From contig CAZLFA010000006.1 of the NCBI GenBank assembly GCA_964558665.1, forward strand, positions 1 through 64,000: a stretch of 64,000 nucleotides of DNA. The letters are read 5' to 3'. Shown piece after piece: positions 1 to 7,754 of this stretch. A program made the position numbers and the translations under genes. The stretch is from CAZLFA01 sp964558665 (GTDB lineage: Bacteria; Desulfobacterota; Syntrophia; Syntrophales; PHBD01). Position 1 is the stretch's first letter; each line of letters begins with the position of its first letter. The notes beneath the pieces are model-generated. The model worked only from the letters and a program-made list of their open reading frames with translations. It was not told the DNA's origin and made no database searches.

Positions 1-9
1 TTCTTCACG

Positions 10-40
10 CGTCATTCTGCAACTCCGCAACAGAATGACG
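10..40. repeat. Perfect hairpin with CGTCAT-type ends
   Basis: A 10-bp perfect inverted repeat (10-19 with 31-40) encloses an 11-nt loop. Its ends, CGTCATTCTG and the reverse complement, resemble the ends of the larger intergenic element at 35949-36050, so it is probably a fragment of a dispersed repeat. The first ATG of the following small reading frame (35) lies inside it, which argues against that start. Confidence 0.5.
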
Positions 41-289
41 CTTATTAGAAAGGTTCTATTCTTACAATCTAATTCAACCAGAGATAGTTCATGGGTCAAT
101 TTATCATACCCTTCGATTGGCATCCGTATGATGCTGGTTAACAAAGACGGCAACCTGAAGATGGAAGACCTTGAAATTGAGGCAAACGGACAGTACCAGT
201 TGATGGAAAAGCCGGACTGCTTTGTCATTAAAAACGCAGAAGGCTGTCGCAGCATCCTGGTCAAGGTAAGAAACAAAAACCAGACATAA
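35..289 (+). CDS. Small hypothetical protein, start uncertain
   Basis: An 84-codon frame with no recognised family. The first ATG lies inside the hairpin at 10-40, so a start at 127 or 130 (about 53 residues) is more believable, although neither has a clear ribosome binding site. The C-terminal half looks protein-like: acidic, then a segment rich in Lys and Val. A second frame opens at an ATG at 91 and reads 16 protein-like codons before a stop near 139. The gene may therefore be a frameshifted remnant whose N-terminus lies in the other frame. It is followed by a strong hairpin at 299-325. No function is proposed. Confidence 0.35.
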   Translation: MTLIRKVLFLQSNSTRDSSWVNLSYPSIGIRMMLVNKDGNLKMEDLEIEANGQYQLMEKPDCFVIKNAEGCRSILVKVRNKNQT

Positions 290-298
290 TCTAATGAT

Positions 299-325
299 GG
301 AGGGGTAAGTTTTTCTTACCCCTCC
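299..325. terminator. Hairpin between convergent genes
   Basis: An 11-bp perfect stem (299-309 with 315-325) has a TTTTT loop and lies between a plus-strand and a minus-strand gene that converge. Neither side is followed by a good U-tract, so it is a possible bidirectional terminator or an RNA-stabilising hairpin. Confidence 0.45.
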
Positions 326-393
326 CGAAATGTTATCGTCTCAACAGGTTTCATCACTGTTAACGGACCTACACGCTCCGACGATGTTCTTGC

Positions 394-1152
394 TTATTCA
401 TAAAGCGTAAATCGCCAGGCGCAATACCAATCTTCCGGATGTTCATCCGGGGGGCAACCGAGGCATTCGCAGACAATGCGATCATCGATGGTCTCCCCAA
501 ATGCATGGTATTCCACCAAACCTGCGGATTTGCAGGGATAGTCCTCCAGCCCCCGGCGTTTGCGTGCAGATTGCACACGACAGTCATTCATCTGAAAGAT
601 TATGCTGTTGGGGCTTTCATCGATGATAGACTGGACATTGATCCGGGAGTACATGCGGAAACGTAGAGCAGTTTTCAATCCTTCAAGCCCCGCCTGCTCA
701 GGCATACCAAGGAATTCCTTGATGGACCATGCTTCAAAGGGGGAAAACCGTGTCCAGCAGGTATCGTTGCAACGTTTGGCGTCGAACATGTTCCTTTTTG
801 ATTCCACAGCCTGGAACCAGATACCGTCATTTGCCAGCCAGTTGACGCCCAGATTGTTCATCAGGTCGATAAGTTTTTCTCTTGGCAGTTTCAAAAGGGG
901 TTCCGGTATGCCGTCTATCATCTTAAATCCGAGCACCTTTGCGAAACGGTCCATCAGGACATTGTAAGCGTTCTTTTTTGCCTCCCGCATGACTTCCAGA
1001 GAACGGGGTATACCAAACTGATGTTTCACCGAGGTGTACCAGAGGGTATAATGAACCATGATGCGGTGAAACATATCCACTACCAAGCGTGCAAGGTCTT
1101 CATTATTCAGATCTTCTGGTTTTTCCACATTTTTCAGATTCGATTGTTCCAT
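394..1152 (-). CDS. Conserved cytosolic protein, DUF6125-like
   Basis: A 252-residue protein without signal peptide or membrane segment. The N-terminal half is helical. The C-terminal third is rich in conserved-looking cysteines: NDCRVQ near residue 187, then CECLGCPPDEHP and a final YCAWRF. I recall this pattern from DUF6125-type cytosolic proteins of anaerobic deltaproteobacteria, whose function is unknown. A Shine-Dalgarno AAGGAG lies 7-9 nt before the ATG. Only 13 nt separate it from the end of the upstream disulfide reductase, so the two are almost certainly co-transcribed. The cysteine-rich tail makes a metal-binding or thiol-active role possible, perhaps as partner of the selenoprotein reductase. 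That is inference from position only. Confidence 0.7.
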   Translation of the reverse strand: MEQSNLKNVEKPEDLNNEDLARLVVDMFHRIMVHYTLWYTSVKHQFGIPRSLEVMREAKKNAYNVLMDRFAKVLGFKMIDGIPEPLLKLPREKLIDLMNNLGVNWLANDGIWFQAVESKRNMFDAKRCNDTCWTRFSPFEAWSIKEFLGMPEQAGLEGLKTALRFRMYSRINVQSIIDESPNSIIFQMNDCRVQSARKRRGLEDYPCKSAGLVEYHAFGETIDDRIVCECLGCPPDEHPEDWYCAWRFTLYE

Positions 1153-1165
1153 CGTTGCGTTCTCC

Positions 1166-2503
1166 TTAAAGTGATTTTTTAATAAGTTCCTGCGCGGCGA
1201 TATGAATTACATCCCATGCACCGCCGAAGTTTGGAGCATAGGGGAAATCTAAATACCCTACCTCGTTAATGCCCAGCCCCGACCATAGAGCCACCGATAA
1301 GGCAAATATTCTCTGAATAGCGCCCTTTTCTCCAACGCATTGACCACCGATCAGCTTCCCTGTAGTTTTGTCCGCTACCAGTTTAAGAACCAGTTTTTCA
1401 CCCTGCGACATGGGGCGACCTACCGGCAGTCCCTGGATCAAGGCGCTGACGGGTTGAAAACCGTACTTGATTGCTTCTTTTTCCGTTAGCCCTGTCGTTC
1501 CAACCTCCAGATCGAAAACCTTGAAAGACTGGGCGCCTACGATTCCCGGAAATTCAGCCTTTAAACCCCCTATGTTCTGACCGGCAACACGTCCCTGCTT
1601 GTTAGCGATGTCCCCTAAGGGAACATAAACCCAGCGCTGGGCCACCCGGTGAAACACTTCACAGCAATCGCCAACGGCATAAATACCTTCACGGGATGTT
1701 CGTTGGCTTAAATCCACTTTAATGGCACCGCTTTGACCCAATTCTACCCCCGCTGCCTTGGCTAATGCCACATTCTGTCGTGCCCCTACGCCCAACATAA
1801 TTAAATCAGCATCAATGTCACCCTTATCGGTCTTTAGGACAAGACGGCTGTTTGTGCCCTCTTCAATGGCAAAAAACGTGGTTTCCGGTACAAAGGAAAC
1901 CTCTTTTTTCTTTAATTCCTCGGTGATTATATCCGTGAATTCTACATCCCACCGAGTTACCGGTCTGCATCCACGAATCATTACCGTTGTATCAATACCC
2001 AGGTTTTTCAATGCCTCACACATTTCCATTGCAATAAATCCACCGCCGATAATGACTGCTTTGCGACAGGCCTTGTCATTAATGTAGGATTTCAACCTCA
2101 AAGTATCCATGAGGTTTCTCATGACGAATACACCTTCGAGGTCAATGCCCGGAATATCCAGTCGCGTTGCATCACCTCCCGTGGCCATAACCAGGATGTC
2201 GTAAGGCATGCTTGTACCGTCGGAAAGATGCACCATACCCTTCGAGGCATCGATATCTTCAACGCGTGTTTTGATTTTTACGTTGATGCCTGTTTTTTGA
2301 AAACCTTCCGGTGTTCTTATTATAAGCTTGTTATGATCTTTGATTACATCACCGATGTAATAAGGCATCGGTCAGGCTGCGTATGAGACAAAGTCACCCG
2401 CCTCGATCATGGTAACATCAAGTGATTTATCCCTTCTTTTTGCTTCTGCTGCTGTTGAAGGTCCGGCTGCGCCGCCTCCTACAATCAATAATCTTTTACT
2501 CAT
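1166..2503 (-). CDS. Selenocysteine-containing FAD/NAD(P) disulfide reductase (CoA-disulfide reductase/NADH oxidase family)
   Basis: The downstream frame from an internal ATG at 2368 lacks the FAD-binding N-terminus. Reading back through one in-frame TGA (2374-2372) restores it. The restored protein starts at ATG 2503, with GGGAG about 8 nt upstream, and contains the dinucleotide-binding motif VGGGAAGPS at residues 8-16. The full product is 445 residues, the normal length for this family. The TGA is codon 44, in the context SYAA-TGA-PMPYYIG, exactly where relatives carry the redox-active cysteine (typically SYxxCGLPY; Cys43 in CoA-disulfide reductase). A second NAD-binding motif (IIGGGFIAMEMCE) and the C-terminal dimerisation domain follow. 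A SECIS-like hairpin lies just after the TGA (separate entry). The likely role is flavin- and NAD(P)H-dependent reduction of CoA disulfide, polysulfide or a related thiol substrate; the exact substrate is not visible. The alternative, a nonsense mutation, would need to have struck precisely this codon. Confidence 0.82.
2341..2374 (-). promoter_or_regulatory. UGA(Sec) codon with bacterial SECIS hairpin
   Basis: The TGA is at 2374-2372. After a 10-nt spacer comes an 8-bp perfect stem (2361-2354 with 2350-2343) closed by the loop GGT (2353-2351). The apical loop begins 18 nt after the TGA and starts with GG. This fits the usual bacterial SECIS pattern: a stem-loop inside the coding region, the apical loop about 16-37 nt after UGA, and a G among its first two bases for SelB binding. 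Confidence 0.75.
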
Positions 2504-2857
2504 GTGCCATACTCCCAATCAGTACAAAGGATTTCATTATTTGAAGTTTTTGCCAATAGATTGGACCTTTCTGCCTCTTTCAATAAATTAGTCGCCATAC
2601 GGTTCTGCGAAAGGTTCCATATCCCTGCATCTTGACAGAGATGTATCTCCAGTACATGGATTAATATCTATTTCGATCTGGAAGCACGTTATTTGATTTT
2701 GACCATTTTCAACCGATAAAAAAAGAGGCCCCTTTGCCACATTGTCGCCACAGGGGCCCCTTCCTCTTACGCGAGCGTTGTAAAAAGGAAATCCATTCCG
2801 CGTATATATGATCAGGCGACTTTTGTTGCAGCTGATCAGTCTTGAATTTTTCTCATC
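2504..2857. other. Intergenic region upstream of the selenoprotein gene
   Basis: A 354-nt gap between two minus-strand transcription units. It holds the terminator of the crotonase-fold gene (2718-2758) and presumably the selenoprotein gene promoter, though I see no convincing -35/-10 pair. No coding capacity is evident. Confidence 0.6.
2718..2758 (-). terminator. Rho-independent terminator after the crotonase-fold gene
   Basis: On the minus strand a 7-bp G+C stem (GGCCCCT at 2758-2752 with AGGGGCC at 2733-2727) and an 18-nt loop are followed by TCTTTTTTT. It sits about 100 nt past the stop codon at 2858 and ends the beta-oxidation-type transcription unit. Confidence 0.8.
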
Positions 2858-3646
2858 TCATTTTAACTGCCATTGTGGCTGTCTTTTTTCGCTAAAGGCC
2901 TTTATTCCCTCAACAGCATCATTCAAAGAACAAAGAAGCGCGAATTGGTTGTTTACGAGTTCCATTGCCTTGTTGAACTCGAGATCTGACATGTCATAAA
3001 ATGATTTTTTTGCGCTCCAGAGGGCCAAGGGGCTTTTGGATGCCAATTCCTTGGCCATTTTAATTGTTTCTTCTTGAAGAGAACCCTTGGGAACCACCTT
3101 GTTAAGTAGTCCGAAGCGCTCCGCTTCGTTGGCAGTAATTACCTTGCCCGTCAACACCAGTTCAAGCGTTCTTTTCTTACCCAAATTACGGTACAGGGCA
3201 ACCTGTGGACCAATGCAGTTCAAGCCCACATTGATAGCGGTTGCGCCAAACCGGGTACCTTCCTCGGCAATGGCAAGATCAGCAGCAGCAACGATGCCGA
3301 TGCCATTTGCCACGGCAAAGTTGTGCGCGGAAGCAATTACAGGCTTTTTCATTTTTGATATGACGACAATGGCCTTCTCCATCAAGGTAATCCAGTCGTA
3401 ATATTCACAGGGTGTCATCTTCTCAAAAACATCCGGGGAGACATCTATGCCTGCTGAAAAGCATTTACCTGCACCGTTAATGACAATTACGCGAACTCCT
3501 TCTTCCTGGTCCAAATCAATAAGCGCCTGACTAAGATCCCGGGCGAGAGCATGGTTAAATGTATTAAGAGCATCAGGTCGATTTAGTGTAATGATCCCAA
3601 TTTTACCATCATCTTCCTTCGTGACCAAAACTGCTTCATAGGTCAT
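2858..3646 (-). CDS. Crotonase-superfamily protein (enoyl-CoA hydratase/isomerase fold) lacking both hydratase glutamates
   Basis: A 262-residue protein of normal crotonase length. The CoA-binding and oxyanion segment is present (AGKCFSAGIDV, residues 59-69), followed by KKPVIASAHNF and the FG motif near 133. When KPVIA and FG are aligned to mitochondrial enoyl-CoA hydratase, the catalytic positions Glu144 and Glu164 are occupied by Gly117 and Ala137. An ordinary hydratase mechanism is therefore unlikely. Isomerase, hydrolase, decarboxylase or ring-modifying activities known in the superfamily are alternatives. It lies 18 nt downstream of an acyl-CoA dehydrogenase in the same direction and is followed by a terminator, so it belongs to a CoA-thioester catabolic unit. 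The precise substrate is unknown. Confidence 0.85.
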   Translation of the reverse strand: MTYEAVLVTKEDDGKIGIITLNRPDALNTFNHALARDLSQALIDLDQEEGVRVIVINGAGKCFSAGIDVSPDVFEKMTPCEYYDWITLMEKAIVVISKMKKPVIASAHNFAVANGIGIVAAADLAIAEEGTRFGATAINVGLNCIGPQVALYRNLGKKRTLELVLTGKVITANEAERFGLLNKVVPKGSLQEETIKMAKELASKSPLALWSAKKSFYDMSDLEFNKAMELVNNQFALLCSLNDAVEGIKAFSEKRQPQWQLK

Positions 3647-3664
3647 TGTCTTGATCCTCCTTTC

Positions 3665-4822
3665 TTACTTCAGACTGCTCAGGATATCTCTGGCTATAAT
3701 CAATCTCTGGATCTGGTTTGTGCCTTCATAAATGGATGTTATGCGTACGTCCCTGGCAAACCGTTCAATCGGGAATTCCGCTGTATAGCCGTAACCGCCG
3801 AGCATCTGCAGGGCGTTATAGCACGCTCTTTCCGCAGCCTCGGTGGCATAATATTTGGCCATGGAAGCCTGACGCGCAAAAAACCTTCCGTTTTCTTTCT
3901 GGAAGGCCGCATTCATCAGAAGCAGTCTGGCGGCTTCCAGCTCAGTGTATGATTCGGCTATCATCCACTGAATTGCCTGGAAGTTGGTTATCGGCTGATC
4001 GAACTGCTTTCTTTCCATCGCATATTTGGTGGAGTACTCTATAGCGGCCTGTCCGATGCCGAGGCCGAGGGAGCCGATGCCGATACGCCCGCCTGCCAGC
4101 TCTCCGGCAGCAATTCTGAAGCCGTCGTTGGGTTTCCCCATCATGGCATCCTTAGGAATACGGCAGTCCTCAAAAATGAGTTCATTGGTCACCGATGCAT
4201 GCTGACCCATCTTGTGTTCAGCCCTGCCGACGGTGAAGCCCTTAATGCCGTTTTCCACCAGGAAAGTCGTGATGCCCTTGCCTTTTTTCGCGGTCTTGTC
4301 GGTCACTGCCCAGACGACAAAAACACCTGCATATTCAGCACTGGTGATGAACATCTTGTTGCCGTTTAGAACCCATTCATTGCCGTCCAGAACCGCGCTG
4401 CAGCGCATTCCGGCAGGGTCGGAACCCGCCGTCGTTTCGGTAAGACCAAAACCACCGGCGTAGTATTCACCCGATGCAATCCTGGGGATGTATTTCTTTT
4501 TCTGCTCCTCGGAGCCGATTGCCTGGATGACTTCGCAGACCATGTTGTTGACCGACATGGTCACGCCCGTAGAGGCGCAGGCCTTGCCTATTTCTGTAAC
4601 GGCCAGGCTGAAGGCTACCACGCCGGCTTCCGATCCGCCGTATTCGCCCTTGCAGTTGATAGCCATAAGTCCAAGTTCTGCCAGCTTCTTCAGATTCTTC
4701 AGGAATGCCTCTCTGTCGCCTTCCTGATCATGTTTTGCAGCCAGCGGTTCCAATTCCGATTTTGCAAAATTTCTTGCCGTATCCTGTATGATTTTTTGTT
4801 CTTCAGTTAAATCTAAATTCAT
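3665..4822 (-). CDS. Acyl-CoA dehydrogenase (short-chain, butyryl-CoA type)
   Basis: A 385-residue FAD enzyme that would oxidise an acyl-CoA to the 2-enoyl-CoA and pass electrons to electron-transfer flavoprotein. Family hallmarks are the FGLTETTAGSDPAG segment near residues 128-141, the MLGGYGYTAEFPIER segment and the YEGTNQIQR segment near the C-terminus, which carries the usual catalytic glutamate. The residues around the active site do not look like a decarboxylating glutaryl-CoA dehydrogenase, so a short-chain saturated substrate is more likely. The gene follows a terminator at 4898-4929 and lies ahead of the crotonase-fold gene by 18 nt, so the two form a unit. The neighbouring CoA-transferase suggests that the substrate is activated by CoA transfer. 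Confidence 0.93.
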   Translation of the reverse strand: MNLDLTEEQKIIQDTARNFAKSELEPLAAKHDQEGDREAFLKNLKKLAELGLMAINCKGEYGGSEAGVVAFSLAVTEIGKACASTGVTMSVNNMVCEVIQAIGSEEQKKKYIPRIASGEYYAGGFGLTETTAGSDPAGMRCSAVLDGNEWVLNGNKMFITSAEYAGVFVVWAVTDKTAKKGKGITTFLVENGIKGFTVGRAEHKMGQHASVTNELIFEDCRIPKDAMMGKPNDGFRIAAGELAGGRIGIGSLGLGIGQAAIEYSTKYAMERKQFDQPITNFQAIQWMIAESYTELEAARLLLMNAAFQKENGRFFARQASMAKYYATEAAERACYNALQMLGGYGYTAEFPIERFARDVRITSIYEGTNQIQRLIIARDILSSLK

Positions 4823-4897
4823 CTTTTCTTTCCCTTCTCTCTTGTATTCTTTATCGTTTTATTATCTTTTTATTAATCCTGTTTGTTTGTGATGAAC

Positions 4898-4929
4898 AAA
4901 AAAAAAGGAGGCGGTATCCCGCCTCCTTT
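4898..4929 (-). terminator. Rho-independent terminator after the CoA-transferase genes
   Basis: On the minus strand a 9-bp perfect stem (CCGCCTCCT-type arm at 4927-4919 with 4914-4906, extendable by two A-T pairs) with a 4-nt loop runs into a stretch of T residues. It lies directly after the stop at 4936, so subunit B ends its transcript here, although readthrough into the dehydrogenase is possible. Confidence 0.9.
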
Positions 4930-4935
4930 AACGAT

Positions 4936-5838
4936 TTAACCTTTGTCAATTATTGCCTGGATCTCCTTGGTGTATTCCGTTTTCGCCGGCAGGAAGATGA
5001 GTTCCGGATCGACGAACTCGCGAAGCACGAACAGATCCCTGTAGGTGGGATGGGGTGATTCTCCCTTCACCTTTGATATGTTCAGATCAAAACCGCAATT
5101 CTCCTTGATCTGCTCGATCGTAACACCGGGATGATGTGTTTCCAGGTAGATCTCGCCGTTATCGTCAAAGCGATAGACGCCCATATTGGTAACGACGGCG
5201 CAGGGACCGCTGTTGGCGTAGGCAGTGTTCTTCCAGACCTCTTTCTTGGGTTTCCATTCATTGGTCTTAAAGTCCCAGCACCACCAGCCCGGAGTCGTCG
5301 TGTACTCATTCCTTTCCAGGAATCTTCGCTTCTCCTGCAGAATAATATACGCCACCCTGTGAGACATCGTTCCGATATCGGAGTTGCCGCCAGAACCGGT
5401 GAAACGATGGGCCGGTGAATAGTAGTCGCCGATGGAGGTTACGTTGACTCCACCGTACTTGTCGATTGCCGCGCCACCGAGGAATCCCAGGGTGACATAG
5501 CCCTGCTGGAGATAGTACCCGAAGGTATCGACCAGTCCACCCAGGGTGGAACTAGCATTGGCCGCACGCTGATCGCAGACAGACATGGGTACATGCATGG
5601 TCTTGCCATCGCAGATCCCCGATTCATAAATAAGCAATGCATTGGGAGCATTTGTAAAATTGGCCGTCATGATGCCGACCATGGGCAGACCCGTGCCAGC
5701 AAAGACAACATCATCATTACGAACTTCGTTAGCGATGGCAATAGCCATCAGCTCCGGCAGGATAAACTCGCCTACCTTGGCTGGTTCGTTTGGTATCTTG
5801 TCAATCAACTCCATTAACTGTTCCATTGATTTTGCCAT
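4936..5838 (-). CDS. Family I CoA-transferase, subunit B (glutaconate CoA-transferase-like)
   Basis: A 300-residue soluble protein with the beta-subunit fold of family I CoA-transferases. The ESG motif at residues 72-74 (YESGICDGK) matches the site of the catalytic glutamate that forms the glutamyl-CoA thioester intermediate. The glycine-rich GFLGGAAIDKYG and TGSGGNSDIGTMSHR segments follow. Subunit A lies 21 nt upstream, so the pair encodes a heteromeric enzyme. Length and motifs resemble GctB more than the shorter acetoacetate-type (AtoA/ScoB) subunits, but the acid it activates cannot be read from the sequence. Adjacent dehydrogenase genes suggest activation of a dicarboxylic, aromatic-derived or short-chain acid. 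Confidence 0.88.
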   Translation of the reverse strand: MAKSMEQLMELIDKIPNEPAKVGEFILPELMAIAIANEVRNDDVVFAGTGLPMVGIMTANFTNAPNALLIYESGICDGKTMHVPMSVCDQRAANASSTLGGLVDTFGYYLQQGYVTLGFLGGAAIDKYGGVNVTSIGDYYSPAHRFTGSGGNSDIGTMSHRVAYIILQEKRRFLERNEYTTTPGWWCWDFKTNEWKPKKEVWKNTAYANSGPCAVVTNMGVYRFDDNGEIYLETHHPGVTIEQIKENCGFDLNISKVKGESPHPTYRDLFVLREFVDPELIFLPAKTEYTKEIQAIIDKG

Positions 5839-5859
5839 GTTTTATATCCCCCCTTTCTA

Positions 5860-6915
5860 TTAATAGCCGCTCATTGCCACGGACAAGGGCATTTTCATCC
5901 TGGGTGCCGGTTTCTTGCCTCTCATCATCTTCACGCTGTAACCGGTTGTAGTGTCCGCCCGGAGATCCAGCAATTTCTTAGCCCCGAGTTTTACGACAAA
6001 ATCTTCCCAGCTCTTTGGCCCATAAACCCACTCATCGAGCCATTTCTTCTGATCTTCCGGATTTCTGGATACCTTGTCCATCTCACGCATGAAGGGTGCG
6101 TCATAGTCATAATAGAAGGGCACTGAACTCGGGAAGGCTCCCCACGGACATTCGACGATGGCATCTACCGTAAAATAGGGTATCTGGTTCCCTTCCGGTA
6201 GTTTCCTCATTTCCGACTCAGGCACGATCTCTTCTGCAACGATCACGACCTTTTCACAAGCGAAGGCGATTTCTTTGTCAATGGTACCGACACCACGCCA
6301 TTTAGCTGTTCCCTTGTCGCCTGCCTGGGCGACATGGATAATAGCCAGTTCAGGTCTGGCGGCGGGGAGAAGAATAACGTCTCCATCGCCCCAGAATGGT
6401 TCTTCCATCTGGATGAACTTCTTCTTGGGAATCTTCGGGTCTTTTCCGTCTCTCTTTCCAGCCTTTCCTAGCGCGTCATACTTGGGATTGTAAAGATCTG
6501 ATCCAAGCGGCGCTGAGTAAGGAATAAAAGGTGCACCAATAGCGCCTGCCAGGAAGCGCATAGCCATGGCGCCGTGTGAGTAGTCCTCAAGGATGATTTT
6601 CCCATTCTTGTAAAGTCTCTCCATATTTATATCGAGTTTGCCGGCCATCTCACCCCAACCCATCCAGTCGGTCTCGTATACGCCGATGGCACCAACAGCG
6701 TTGAGCAGCCATGTGCAGCAGCTGCCGTGCCTGTCGATGACATGGATATCCTTAACACCCTGCCTTGCCGTCTCCCAGGCAAAGGCAAACGGGTTGCGGT
6801 TAAAACCCGTAAACCCGCTAAAAGCGCACATAACACCATTGTGCATAAATTTCTTGACCGCAGCATCCAGGGTCATTATCTCTGCTGTTTTAGATTTTCC
6901 ACGAATTCTTGGCAT
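5860..6915 (-). CDS. Family I CoA-transferase, subunit A (glutaconate CoA-transferase-like)
   Basis: A 351-residue partner of the downstream B subunit. The N-terminus has a SGFTGFNRNP segment typical of the alpha subunit, followed by a DIHVIDRHGS strand and a core with GAIGAPFIPY. The predicted start is supported by AAAGGAGG about 6 nt upstream. With subunit B it would transfer CoA from acetyl-CoA or another donor to a carboxylic acid. It is preceded by a long untranslated leader of roughly 365 nt if the promoter at 7287-7315 is used, which hints at leader-based control. Substrate unknown. Confidence 0.87.
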   Translation of the reverse strand: MPRIRGKSKTAEIMTLDAAVKKFMHNGVMCAFSGFTGFNRNPFAFAWETARQGVKDIHVIDRHGSCCTWLLNAVGAIGVYETDWMGWGEMAGKLDINMERLYKNGKIILEDYSHGAMAMRFLAGAIGAPFIPYSAPLGSDLYNPKYDALGKAGKRDGKDPKIPKKKFIQMEEPFWGDGDVILLPAARPELAIIHVAQAGDKGTAKWRGVGTIDKEIAFACEKVVIVAEEIVPESEMRKLPEGNQIPYFTVDAIVECPWGAFPSSVPFYYDYDAPFMREMDKVSRNPEDQKKWLDEWVYGPKSWEDFVVKLGAKKLLDLRADTTTGYSVKMMRGKKPAPRMKMPLSVAMSGY

Positions 6916-7286
6916 TGTTACCTCCTTTCAACCTTGTCTAGTTAAACACCCCCGTCAAATAAGAACTTCAGCTATTTACAAAATGGAATAATTTGTGACT
7001 AAGACGAAGACTCACCTCCTTTCATTGAAAAATCAGCAACATGCAAAAGCGTCAGACGTTTCGGATACCTTGCGATACCGTTATGATCAGATGTGTTCTA
7101 ATGACATGTAAAAATTAAAGTATGAATAACCTCCCTGAATCCGTTTTGAATTATGCAAAGAGGTCTTTTGTGTTACAGCTTTCGTGTTTCTTCTATGGTG
7201 AGTCTGCGGTTTTTTTTCATTCACTCCGCGTTTTGTGCCGGACTGCCAAATCACTGAAACAGCCCTATTTTAGAACAACGCATTGA
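6916..7286 (-). other. Long leader of the CoA-transferase operon with a possible 15-codon leader peptide
   Basis: This is the presumed 5' untranslated region between the promoter at 7287-7315 and the subunit A start. A 15-codon frame (7220-7173, starting MKKNRRLTIEE) has GGAG five nt before its ATG. A second strong ribosome-binding-like sequence, AAAGGAGGTGAG, lies near 7013-7024 without a convincing gene behind it. I do not recognise a known riboswitch. Confidence 0.35.
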
Positions 7287-7315
7287 TGTATAAGTGATAC
7301 TCTCCTTTGTGTCAA
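7287..7315 (-). promoter_or_regulatory. Sigma-70 type promoter for the CoA-transferase operon
   Basis: On the minus strand a perfect -35 TTGACA (7315-7310) and a -10 TATACA (7292-7287) are separated by exactly 17 nt. The predicted transcription start near 7280 is about 365 nt before the subunit A ATG. Confidence 0.6.
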
Positions 7316-7404
7316 GGAGAAATATGTTTTTTTAAGATATACCTGTGTACGCAGGCGTTCGATTGTCCGAGGTTTTTCCAGAATCTCTGACCGGAGAATG
7401 GATG

Positions 7405-7752
7405 TCAATAGATCTGCACATCCATTTCAGCGGCAAGGTTTTTTAAAAACTCCCTGGACAGTTCATTTTCGATATCTTCCATGCTTGTTTCTGCAACTTC
7501 ACACAGGGCATGGACGATTCCTTCATAGAAATTGATGAGAGAATGCAGACCTCTTTCAAAGCCTTCCATACGCGCTGCTTCTTTCAGAGTGCCGGTTATG
7601 AACCTGTCACTGGAAAGCTTTAGAGAAGATTTTTTTAAATATTTCAGATATTTTTCGGGAGGAATGGTGGAATTGCCATAGAGCCAGTTGAGCTGCCGGA
7701 ATACGCAGTAGCAATAAACCAGCCTCTCTTTGGTATCCGATTCAGAAAGCAC
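7405..7752 (-). CDS. Small helical protein partnered with YcaO, function unknown
   Basis: A 115-residue, largely helical and acidic protein with no signal peptide or recognised domain. Its ATG lies 2 nt after the stop of the YcaO gene, so the two are translated in sequence from one message. It does not resemble TfuA, the usual accessory protein of thioamide-forming YcaO enzymes, and is too large and too cysteine-poor to be an obvious peptide precursor. It may be a substrate-recognition partner or the modified substrate itself. Both are guesses from adjacency. Confidence 0.6.
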   Translation of the reverse strand: MLSESDTKERLVYCYCVFRQLNWLYGNSTIPPEKYLKYLKKSSLKLSSDRFITGTLKEAARMEGFERGLHSLINFYEGIVHALCEVAETSMEDIENELSREFLKNLAAEMDVQIY

Positions 7753-7754
7753 TG

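Noticed and set aside
1166..2368. A truncated 400-residue oxidoreductase beginning at the internal ATG
   Set aside because: It lacks the FAD-binding N-terminus, which lies in the same frame just before a single TGA, and no ribosome binding site precedes this ATG.
6970..7024. A 15-codon GTG frame after AAAGGAGGTGAG in the CoA-transferase leader
   Set aside because: The GTG overlaps the putative ribosome binding site itself, so initiation there is not plausible.
7287..7404. Peptide precursor gene downstream of the YcaO pair
   Set aside because: No short frame with a ribosome binding site and a Cys/Ser/Thr-rich core is found on either strand in this gap.
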